From Aeromicrobium panaciterrae (GTDB lineage Bacteria > Actinomycetota > Actinomycetes > Propionibacteriales > Nocardioidaceae): a stretch of DNA of 64,000 nucleotides. The stretch covers positions 1,550,001-1,614,000 of the forward strand of contig NZ_JAVDWH010000001.1 of the NCBI RefSeq assembly GCF_031457275.1. Direction: 5' to 3'. Both the position numbers and the translations under genes were made by a program. Below are positions 49,057-63,520 of this stretch, piece by piece. Under the pieces are notes generated by a model. It did not search any database and had not been told where the DNA came from. It saw only the letters and a list, made by a program, of their open reading frames with translations. The stretch's first letter is position 1. Every line of letters starts with the position of its first letter.

Positions 49057-49112
49057 TCACGGCCGTGGCCCCGTATTGTCTCCGCCTTTCTGAAACGGGG
49101 TTGCGGCCGTGA
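49057..49112 (+). promoter_or_regulatory. 18-bp hairpin covering the pheT start codon
   Basis: Bases 49057-49074 pair with 49095-49112 over 18 positions. Three consecutive central pairs are G-U, all others Watson-Crick. The loop is 20 bases (49075-49094). The pheT GTG (49109-49111) lies inside the right arm. No T-run follows, so it is not a terminator. A TATTGT element overlaps the end of the left arm (49074-49079); transcripts from it would lack the left arm. Confidence 0.7.
49074..49079 (+). promoter_or_regulatory. possible internal promoter -10 before pheT
   Basis: TATTGT, with a likely start about seven bases downstream and a leader of about 23 nt to the GTG at 49109. Confidence 0.35.
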
Positions 49113-51580
49113 GAGTCCCAGTTTCCTGGCTGCGTGAACTCGTAGCCGTACCCGCCGATGTCACGACGGAGCAGCTGGCCGCCCGTCTCACGGCGTTCGA
49201 TCTCAAGCTCGAAGAAATCATCGGCGACTCAGTCGTTGGACCGCTCGTTGTTGGCCGCGTTCTTACGCTCGAAAAGGAAGAGCAGAAAAACGGCAAGACG
49301 ATCAACTGGTGCCGGGTCGACGTCGGTCCAGATCACAACGACGCCGACGGCGGCCGCGGGATCGTTTGCGGTGCCCACAACTTCGTCGAGGGTGACCTCG
49401 TCATCGTGTCCCTGCCCGGCGCTGTGCTGCCCGGCGGATTCGCGATCGCTGCACGCAAGACGTACGGGCACGTGTCCGACGGCATGATCTGCTCGAGCGC
49501 GGAGCTTGGTCTCGCGGGTGACGCCAGCGGCATCATCGTCGTGGAGCCCGGCACCGCCGAGGTCGGCGACGACGCGATCGAGCTGCTCGGTCTCGGCGCA
49601 GAGGTGCTCGACCTCGAGGTCAACCCTGACCGCGCCTACGCGCTGTCGATGCGTGGAGTCGCTCGCGACACGGCGCTCGCCTACGGTCTCGACTTCACCG
49701 ATCCCGCCGACATTGAAGTGCCGTCAAAGGGCACGGGCTACCCGATCAAGGTCGAGGACGCGGAGCGCTGCCCGGTCTTTACCGCGCGCATCGTCAAGGG
49801 CTTCGACCCGACGCGCCCCACTCCGCGTTGGATGGCTCAGCGAATCGAGCAGGCCGGTATGCGCTCGATCTCTCTTGCGGTCGACATCACCAACTACGTG
49901 ATGATCGAGTTCGGTCACCCGATCCACGGCTATGACCTCGCCAAGCTCAAGGGCGACATCGTCGTACGCACCGCCAAAAAGGGTGAGAAGCTCACCACCC
50001 TTGATGGTGTTGCACGCACGCTGTCGGTCGAGGACACAGTGGTCTGCGACGACCGTGGCGCCATTGGCCTTGCCGGTGTGATGGGTGGAGAGGACACCGA
50101 GCTCTCGGAGACCTCCACCGAAGTTCTTGTCGAAGCTGCGCACTGGAACCAGGTGACCACCGCTCGTACGGTTCGCCGACACAAGCTGCCGTCCGAAGCC
50201 TCCAAGCGTTACGAGCGCGGCGTCGATCCTGAGCTGCCGGCGCGCGCGACCCAGCGTGTCGCGGAACTTCTGGTCGAGCACGGCGGCGGAACGATCGACG
50301 ACGGCCTCACGGTCGTCGGCAAGGCTCCCAAGCTCGCCTCGGTCACCATGAGCGTCGAACTCCCCGGCCGCGTGTCGGGTGTCGAGATCGACGCTGCGAC
50401 CGTCGTGTCCGCGCTTGAGGGCAATGCCATCGAGGTTGCTCTCGACCACGACACCGTCACGGCCACTCCGCCGAGCTGGCGCTTCGACATCAAAGACCCT
50501 TATGACCTGGTCGAAGAGGTGCTCCGTGTCGTGGGTTACGATAAGGTGCCGTCGGTGCTGCCAGAAGCTCCCGCCGGTCGCGGACTCACCACCGCACAGG
50601 TCATCCGGCGACGCGTCGGCATGGTGTTGGCAGGCGAAGGCCTGATCGAGGTCAAGACATTCCCGTTCGCGGGATCGGGTGACTGGGACAAGCTCGGGTT
50701 CGCGGCGGATGACCCGCGGCGTACACAGGTGCTTCTCGCCAACCCGCTGTCGGCCGAAGAGCCGGGTATGACGACAACGCTTCTGTCGGGTCTGTTCAAG
50801 GCTCTGGTGCTCAACATCGGACGCGGACACACCGACGTCAGCATCGTCGAGACCGGACGCGTGTTCATCCCCCGCGGCGACGGCAAGGCGCCCATCTACG
50901 GCGTCGACGCACGACCGTCCGACAAGCAGCTCAATGCCCTGTACGACGCGCTTCCTGCTCAGCCGCAGCACGTCGCGCTCCTGATGTCAGGTGCGCGCGA
51001 GCGTGGCGGATGGACAGGTGCCGGACGTGCGGCGACCTGGAGCGATGCTGTTGCGATCGTCCAGCACGTCGCTGACGCTTTGCACGTGGATCTTGCGGTC
51101 GAGCAGGCACAGCAGATGCCCTGGCACCCGGGACGATGCGCCGCGTTCACTCTCGACGGCACCGTCATTGGACATGCCGGAGAGATTCATCCGCGAGTCC
51201 TCAAGGCGTACGGACTTCCTCCCCGCGTGGTCGGCGCCGAGATCGATCTTGATGCGCTCATCGCCGTCGCACCGCGAGTGGGACCGCGACCCGACTTCTC
51301 GACGTTCCCCGTGGCCAAGGAAGACCTCGCACTTACCGTCGACATCGACGTACCTGCGTCCACGATTCAGCATGCGCTTGAGGGCGCGAGCGAACTGATC
51401 GAATCAGTGCGCCTGTTCGATGTTTACGAGGGCGATCAGCTGCCCGAGGGCAAGAAGTCGCTGGCGTTCGCGCTGCGATTGCGTGCCCCGGACCGGACCT
51501 TGGCGGACGATGAAATCAAGTCGGCCCGCGACGCTGCAATTCAAGCTGCAGCAGCCGCGGGCGCAACTCTGCGTACCTAG
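49109..51580 (+). CDS. pheT: phenylalanine--tRNA ligase, beta subunit
   Basis: 823 residues, full length. N-terminal MRVPVSWLRELVAVPADVT, EMAP-like tRNA-binding domain (about 40-150), B3/B4 editing domain, B5 domain (VSGVEIDAATVVSALEG), a catalytic-like core and the C-terminal ferredoxin-like anticodon-binding domain (FSTFPVAKEDLALTVDIDVP). GTG start at 49109 within the hairpin described separately; only a weak CGGGG precedes it. Its TAG stop is part of the CTAG that borders the inserted palindromic element. Confidence 0.97.
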   Translation: MRVPVSWLRELVAVPADVTTEQLAARLTAFDLKLEEIIGDSVVGPLVVGRVLTLEKEEQKNGKTINWCRVDVGPDHNDADGGRGIVCGAHNFVEGDLVIVSLPGAVLPGGFAIAARKTYGHVSDGMICSSAELGLAGDASGIIVVEPGTAEVGDDAIELLGLGAEVLDLEVNPDRAYALSMRGVARDTALAYGLDFTDPADIEVPSKGTGYPIKVEDAERCPVFTARIVKGFDPTRPTPRWMAQRIEQAGMRSISLAVDITNYVMIEFGHPIHGYDLAKLKGDIVVRTAKKGEKLTTLDGVARTLSVEDTVVCDDRGAIGLAGVMGGEDTELSETSTEVLVEAAHWNQVTTARTVRRHKLPSEASKRYERGVDPELPARATQRVAELLVEHGGGTIDDGLTVVGKAPKLASVTMSVELPGRVSGVEIDAATVVSALEGNAIEVALDHDTVTATPPSWRFDIKDPYDLVEEVLRVVGYDKVPSVLPEAPAGRGLTTAQVIRRRVGMVLAGEGLIEVKTFPFAGSGDWDKLGFAADDPRRTQVLLANPLSAEEPGMTTTLLSGLFKALVLNIGRGHTDVSIVETGRVFIPRGDGKAPIYGVDARPSDKQLNALYDALPAQPQHVALLMSGARERGGWTGAGRAATWSDAVAIVQHVADALHVDLAVEQAQQMPWHPGRCAAFTLDGTVIGHAGEIHPRVLKAYGLPPRVVGAEIDLDALIAVAPRVGPRPDFSTFPVAKEDLALTVDIDVPASTIQHALEGASELIESVRLFDVYEGDQLPEGKKSLAFALRLRAPDRTLADDEIKSARDAAIQAAAAAGATLRT

Positions 51581-51598
51581 GGCGTGTCTGGCAGATCC
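51581..51598 (+). repeat. left terminal inverted repeat of the palindromic element
   Basis: GGCGTGTCTGGCAGATCC, directly after the pheT stop. Confidence 0.75.
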
Positions 51599-51722
51599 CC
51601 ACTACGCTCGGACGGCGCCGCATCCCGTCTGACTACGTTCTCGGTCCTCGCTAGACAACCCTCGTATGGCTTCGGCCCTCGGCCTTGTCAGACGGGCGCG
51701 GACGCCGCCCGAATCGCCGCGT

Positions 51723-51740
51723 GGATCTGCCAGACATGCC
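51723..51740 (-). repeat. right terminal inverted repeat of the palindromic element
   Basis: On the minus strand GGCATGTCTGGCAGATCC; one mismatch to the left repeat. Confidence 0.75.
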
Positions 51741-52301
51741 CTAGAACGTGACCGTCGGGGGAGCGGCTTGTCCCTCGGGCGCGTCATAGAACTCGCGAGC
51801 CGAGACACCGGCGATGCCAGTGAAGAACAGCCACGGGATCGTCTTGACCAGGCTGTTGAGCTTGGCGACCGCATCGTTGTAGAACTGGCGCGCGAACGAA
51901 AGCTTGTTCTCGGTCTCGGCAAGCTCGGTCTGCAGCGACTGGAAGTTGGCAGACGCCTGGAGCTCCGGGTAGGCCTCGGCGACCGCGAGTACGTCGATGA
52001 TTGCCTTGCTGAGCTTGGCGTCGGCGGCTGCCTTGTCGGCGGGTGATCCGTCCTTGGCTGCCTTGGCGACGCCCGCGCGGGCTTCCGTCACGGCCTCGAA
52101 GACGCCCTTCTCGTGCTGGGCATATCCCTTGACGGTGTTGACGAGGTTCGGGATGAGGTCGGCACGACGGGTCAGCTGGACGTCGATCCCGCCGAGGGCT
52201 TCCTGAGCGCCAATGTCGGTACGGCGAAGCTTGTTGAACGCGTAGACGGTGAACAGAGCGAGTGCGGCGACAATCGCCACGATGATCCAGAGGGTAGACA
52301 T
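51741..52301 (-). CDS. lemA: LemA family protein
   Basis: 186 residues: one N-terminal membrane helix (about 3-22, LWIIVAIVAALALFTVYAF) and a long helical cytosolic or extracytosolic domain with family motifs GIDVQLTRRADLIPNLVNTV and ALAVAEAYPELQASANFQSL, then AETENKLSFARQFYNDAV. Function unclear. It is typically paired with a DUF2207 protein, as here. AAGGAGAACC precedes the ATG. It is the second gene of the minus-strand pair. Confidence 0.93.
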   Translation of the reverse strand: MSTLWIIVAIVAALALFTVYAFNKLRRTDIGAQEALGGIDVQLTRRADLIPNLVNTVKGYAQHEKGVFEAVTEARAGVAKAAKDGSPADKAAADAKLSKAIIDVLAVAEAYPELQASANFQSLQTELAETENKLSFARQFYNDAVAKLNSLVKTIPWLFFTGIAGVSAREFYDAPEGQAAPPTVTF

Positions 52302-52335
52302 GGTTCTCCTTCAGTGAGATTCGAAAAGTTGGGGG

Positions 52336-54144
52336 TTACCAGGAGCCGCCGCCGCCACCTCCGCCACCGCCGCCGCCTCCACCGCCGCCACCGCCGCCTC
52401 CACTACTGCTGGAGGACTGGGTGGCTGCGTAAGCGCTGATGGATGAAGACAACGAGGACTCGAATCCGGAGTAGGCATCGTGGTTGCCGAAGAAGCCAAG
52501 ACCGCTTGAGCCGGAGTCGGTGGACGAGTACCAAACGGGAACCGGTGCAGCCGAGCCCGTTGCGACCTCGTACTTCTTGGCCCAGCGATCCGCGCAGTCA
52601 AATGCCACTGCGAAGGGGATGAACGCGGTGTAGAGGTCCTGCTTGCCGCTGAAGTCGAACCTCGTCTTGGAGGAGTCGGTGGACAGCATGCGCTCGAATC
52701 CGCCGGCGCGAGACCACAGTTCGCGCCCGAGTGTCGTGCGGCGCTGGCCGACGCCTCGAGTGAGCAGTCCGATCCCGCCGATGACGAACGCCGCGAGCGG
52801 GAGGACATACAGGGTGACGGGCGGCTGAATGAACACGACCATGACGGCAGTGGCGATAGCGGAGACCACGACGGCAACGCGGGAGAGCCACTCAGAGGTG
52901 GAGGTCTTGGAGGCTCCGATGCCAGCCGCCCAGGTGGCGGTTGCGCCGTCGATACCGCCCTTGACTGTCTGAAGCGTGTGGCCCGAGGACACCGAGGAAG
53001 GGGAGGACTTGAACGTTCCGCCGGGACTGGTGACGCCGAGTCCTGCACCTACGAATCGCGTCACGTCGTCCGTCGCGGCCCATGCCTTCTCGTCACCGAT
53101 GCCGGTGATGGTCCACGACTTGCTGCCGTTCTCATCGAGCTTGGTCAGGCCTTGCTCGGCTTGGTAGAGCAGCGTTGAGACCAAAGCGCGCGACGGAATC
53201 GCCTCGTCGATGATGTAGGCGGTCTGGACCGGGCCGAGACCGTTCGGCGGTTCGTACATGACGGGGTAGCCAGGCTCGGGCTCCCGCGACTTGCGATCGA
53301 GTCCGTACGCGATCGCCATCGCTGCGAGCGAAATACCCAGCAGCGTTGCGACCACGGGGACGCTGCGTCCGAGCACTCTGTCGTACGCGATGGGCCACGG
53401 CACGGTGACGCGGTCCGGCGTTGCAGTCGGGAGTCCGATGCGAACTGTTACGGGCGTACGCGGTGCGAGCGGTCCGGTGCTGATCGTCACCCGGTCTGTT
53501 CCGGCACCTTCGATGGTGCACGGGCCAGTGCCGTCGAAGCTGGAGGTGCATTGAACCTTGCCGGAAGGCTTGGGCAGCGTGATGTGGATCGTCGACTTCT
53601 CGATGTCCATTTGCCAGCCGGGCGCGACGACGTTCCAGTTGAACACCGACTGAGCCTTTTGCTTGTCGGTCCAGCTCGACGAGGCGAACGACCCAGGGTT
53701 GGCAGATGTTGGCGAAAGCGCACCCTTGATCGTGTACGTGATCGTGTACTCGTGGATGCCGGGTGACACGTAGCTGTCGGGGTCGCCGATCTTGGCGACG
53801 CGGTAGCGGCGACCGTTCTGCCACTGCAGTTCGTTGGACACTGACTGGCCATCGAGCGACACCTTGATGTTCTTGGGCGTCAGCCGGACCGTGGAGTCGG
53901 TGGGATCACGGAGGTCCCAGAACCGGAAGATTCCGTGGCGTCCGAACGGGAACTCGGCCTTGATGACTTCCTTGGCGGCGAGCGATCCATCCGAGCCCAC
54001 AACGTAGTCGGCCGTGTAGTGGGTGATCGAGACAGGGTCGATCGAGGGGGCCGTCGTACTCGGGACCATGCCGACAAGCACGGGGATGACGAAGACCCCC
54101 GCGGTCACGAGCAACGCCAGGATGCGCAGCGCAGTCCGCTTCAT
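52336..54144 (-). CDS. DUF2207 membrane protein with polyglycine tail
   Basis: 602 residues. N-terminal signal or membrane helix (RILALLVTAGVFVIPVLVGM), an extracytosolic beta-rich DUF2207 domain (DPVSITHYTADYVVGSDGSL to about residue 255), a membrane helix near SVPVVATLLGISLAAMAIAY, a cytosolic middle domain, and two close membrane helices near VAVVVSAIATAVMVVFI and LYVLPLAAFVIGGIGLL. It ends in a low-complexity SSSS-Gly19-SW tail. Paired with lemA, 34 bases apart. The start MKRTALRI at 54144 is chosen because TAGGAT lies seven bases upstream; an ATG at 54153 overlaps that element. Function unknown. Confidence 0.85.
   Translation of the reverse strand: MKRTALRILALLVTAGVFVIPVLVGMVPSTTAPSIDPVSITHYTADYVVGSDGSLAAKEVIKAEFPFGRHGIFRFWDLRDPTDSTVRLTPKNIKVSLDGQSVSNELQWQNGRRYRVAKIGDPDSYVSPGIHEYTITYTIKGALSPTSANPGSFASSSWTDKQKAQSVFNWNVVAPGWQMDIEKSTIHITLPKPSGKVQCTSSFDGTGPCTIEGAGTDRVTISTGPLAPRTPVTVRIGLPTATPDRVTVPWPIAYDRVLGRSVPVVATLLGISLAAMAIAYGLDRKSREPEPGYPVMYEPPNGLGPVQTAYIIDEAIPSRALVSTLLYQAEQGLTKLDENGSKSWTITGIGDEKAWAATDDVTRFVGAGLGVTSPGGTFKSSPSSVSSGHTLQTVKGGIDGATATWAAGIGASKTSTSEWLSRVAVVVSAIATAVMVVFIQPPVTLYVLPLAAFVIGGIGLLTRGVGQRRTTLGRELWSRAGGFERMLSTDSSKTRFDFSGKQDLYTAFIPFAVAFDCADRWAKKYEVATGSAAPVPVWYSSTDSGSSGLGFFGNHDAYSGFESSLSSSISAYAATQSSSSSGGGGGGGGGGGGGGGGGGGSW
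52345..52401 (-). repeat. in-frame polyglycine codon run
   Basis: Nineteen consecutive glycine codons, mostly GGC with some GGT and GGA, near the end of the DUF2207 gene. Low-complexity and slippage-prone at triplet level. Confidence 0.85.
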
Positions 54145-54151
54145 GAGTTGC

Positions 54152-54157
54152 ATCCTA
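54152..54157 (-). promoter_or_regulatory. -10 element of the DUF2207-lemA pair, leaderless type
   Basis: TAGGAT on the minus strand, seven bases before the ATG at 54144. Confidence 0.5.
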
Positions 54158-54202
54158 GGGGCGCGCGGCGTGCCCGCGGGAAGTATTTACGCCAGACCCA
54201 AG

Positions 54203-54230
54203 ATGCAAGAAATTGCAAGAGTGTGCAAGA
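54203..54230 (+). promoter_or_regulatory. ArgR operator (ARG boxes) before argG
   Basis: TGCAAGA occurs three times at exactly 10-bp intervals (54204, 54214, 54224). Two overlapping 16-bp inverted repeats of the form TGCA-rich arms with a 6-bp spacer result: ATGCA-AGAAAT-TGCAA (54203-54218) and TTGCA-AGAGTG-TGCAA (54213-54228). The TTGCA-N6-TGCAA form matches my memory of the M. tuberculosis ARG box. argR lies downstream in the same cluster. A weak -10 (TATTTA, 54184-54189) lies just upstream, so bound ArgR would block initiation or early elongation. Confidence 0.6.
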
Positions 54231-54236
54231 ATGTGA

Positions 54237-57921
<3,685 letters not shown>

Positions 57922-57925
<4 letters not shown>

Positions 57926-58886
57926 CTGATATCGAGACACTAGAGCAGTGGCATCCAGAGGACTGGAAGAAGGCGACCGCCAAGGCCGCCACACTGGCCC
58001 AGGCCCTGCCGTGGCTGAAGAAGTACCACGGCAAAGTCATCGTCATTAAGTACGGCGGCAACGCCATGACCGACGAGTCGCTCAAGATGGCGTTCGCCGA
58101 GGACATCGTGTTCCTGCGCCTTGCGGGCTTCAAGCCTGTCGTCGTGCACGGTGGTGGACCCCAGATCAGCGCAATGCTCGACAAGCTGGGCATCGAGTCG
58201 GAGTTCCGGGGCGGCCTGCGCGTCACGACTCCCGAGACGATGGAAGTCGTACGCATGGTGCTCACCGGTCAAGTTGGTCGGGAACTCGTTGGGCTGCTCA
58301 ACCAGCACGGCGATCTTGCCGTGGGTCTGTCCGGTGAAGACGGTGGCTTGTTCACTGCCAAGAAGACGTTGCCTGTCATCGATGGAGTCGCGACCGACAT
58401 CGGTCTGGTCGGCGAAGTCGTTGGTGTCCGCCCAGAAGCCGTTCTCGACCTGATCGATGCCGGCCGCATTCCCGTCGTTTCGACCGTTGCTCCCGATGTC
58501 GACGGTCAGGTCTACAACGTCAACGCCGACACCGCAGCAGCCGCTCTGGCTGTCGCACTCGGCGCCGAGAAGCTGTTGGTGCTCACTGACGTCGAGGGCT
58601 TGTACGCCGATTGGCCCAACAGCACCGACGTCATCGGCGAGATCAGTCCCGAGTCGCTTGCCGAGATCATCCCGACCCTGTCGACCGGCATGATCCCCAA
58701 GATGACGGCCTGCCTCAAGGCTGTCGAAGAGGGCGTCAATCGCGCCACCGTGATCGACGGTCGCGAGCCTCATGCCGTACTCCTAGAGATCTTCACCGAT
58801 GAGGGTGTCGGTACGCAGGTCGTCCCCGGTGCGCCGACGCGCATCCGGACGGCGCTCTACTCGACGAGCGTCACGAAGGACAAGAA

Positions 58887-58890
<4 letters not shown>
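57922..58890 (+). CDS. argB: acetylglutamate kinase
   Basis: 322 residues, slightly longer than usual through an N-terminal helix ([20 protein letters not shown]) of the type found in arginine-sensitive hexameric enzymes. Core motifs [23 protein letters not shown] and [16 protein letters not shown]. Feedback inhibition by arginine is likely. ATGA overlaps on both sides. Confidence 0.96.
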
Positions 58891-62882
<3,992 letters not shown>

Positions 62883-62885
62883 CCG

Positions 62886-63440
62886 GTGGACGTCACGGAT
62901 CATGCTCGCGCCCTGCTGGGGCGCGTCCTGCATGGCCACGGCGTCGCAGCGCGGATCACCGAGGTCGAGGCCTACGGGGGAGTCAACGACCCTGCCTCGC
63001 ATGCGTACACCCGTACGCCGCGCTCAGAGATCATGTTCGGCGAGCCCTGGCGCTTATACGTCTACCGCTCGTACGGCATGCACTTCTGCGCCAACATCGT
63101 CACCGGTCCGACGGAGACCGCGTCGGCAGTTCTGATCCGGGCCGGCGAGATCGTCGACGGCATCAAGCTCGCGCGCGACCGGCGAGGCGACCAAGTGAAG
63201 GATGTCGCTCTTGCTCGTGGACCCGGCAACCTCGCCAAAGCGCTCGGCCTGTCGCTCGATGACTTGGGCATGGACCTGCTCGCGAGCAACGCAGTTCATC
63301 TCGGCGGTGAGCCGACCTCGACGACCACCATCAGCGATGGCCCACGTGTCGGAGTCTCGAAGGCCGCAGATGTTCCGTGGCGCTTCTGGATCACGGGCGA
63401 TCCAACAGTCTCGGCCTATCGCCGAAGCCCGCGCGCCTAG
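62886..63440 (+). CDS. DNA-3-methyladenine glycosylase (AAG family)
   Basis: 184 residues. Removes alkylated purines from DNA. The catalytic glutamate is in ITEVEAYGGVNDPASHAY, with RTPRSEIMFGEPWRLYVYRS and YGMHFCANIVTG as further family blocks. GTG start three bases after the argH stop. The N-terminus is short: the family's usual leading segment before DLLG is mostly missing (here MDVTDHARALLGRVL), perhaps lost. Its TAG stop overlaps the stop of a minus-strand small ORF. Confidence 0.93.
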   Translation: MDVTDHARALLGRVLHGHGVAARITEVEAYGGVNDPASHAYTRTPRSEIMFGEPWRLYVYRSYGMHFCANIVTGPTETASAVLIRAGEIVDGIKLARDRRGDQVKDVALARGPGNLAKALGLSLDDLGMDLLASNAVHLGGEPTSTTTISDGPRVGVSKAADVPWRFWITGDPTVSAYRRSPRA

Positions 63441-63520
63441 TCGTCGGTGGTGGGGATTTCGCACACGCCGTCTTCACACAGCGGTGCGTCATCGCCGACC
63501 ATCTCGAACGGACCGGTCAC
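63437..63520 (-). CDS. 27-residue two-cysteine microprotein coupled to a DsbA-like gene
   Basis: Minus-strand ORF of 27 codons: VTGPFEMVGDDAP, then LCEDGVCEIPTTDD. Its GTG (63520-63518) overlaps the TGA of the upstream DsbA-like gene as GTGA, the standard coupling junction of this genome. It holds two cysteines spaced CxxxxC, is acidic and has no hydrophobic segment. It could be a real microprotein working with the disulfide oxidoreductase or a C-terminal tail separated by the stop codon. Too short for routine prediction. Confidence 0.45.
   Translation of the reverse strand: MTGPFEMVGDDAPLCEDGVCEIPTTDD

Larger units (their letters stand above)
51577..51744. mobile_element. MITE-like palindromic insertion with CTAG target duplication
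   Basis: A 160-bp element (51581-51740) lies between two copies of CTAG (51577-51580 and 51741-51744). Its ends are near-perfect 18-bp inverted repeats: GGCGTGTCTGGCAGATCC on the left and, read inward from the right, GGCATGTCTGGCAGATCC, 17 of 18 identical. A second perfect 10-bp inverted pair, CCCGTCTGAC (51624-51633) and GTCAGACGGG (51687-51696), lies 43-44 bases inside each end. The whole element is thus one long imperfect palindrome. There is no transposase gene. Size, inverted repeats and duplication are typical of a miniature inverted-repeat transposable element; an IS5-like parent is a guess. pheT and lemA each take their TAG stop from one CTAG copy. Confidence 0.75.

Noticed and set aside
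49057-49112. pheS-pheT hairpin as a transcription terminator
   Set aside because: No T-run follows the stem, and the right arm contains the pheT start codon.
51666-52046. 126-codon plus-strand frame starting within the palindromic element
   Set aside because: It runs antisense into lemA and shows no transposase features; the element looks non-autonomous.
52113-52439. Arg/His-rich plus-strand frame opposite the polyglycine region
   Set aside because: A by-product of the glycine-codon run on the other strand.
54203-54230. TGCAAGA array as a CRISPR-like or satellite repeat
   Set aside because: Only three 7-bp units at 10-bp spacing with no spacers; the inverted-repeat reading as ARG boxes fits the argR context.
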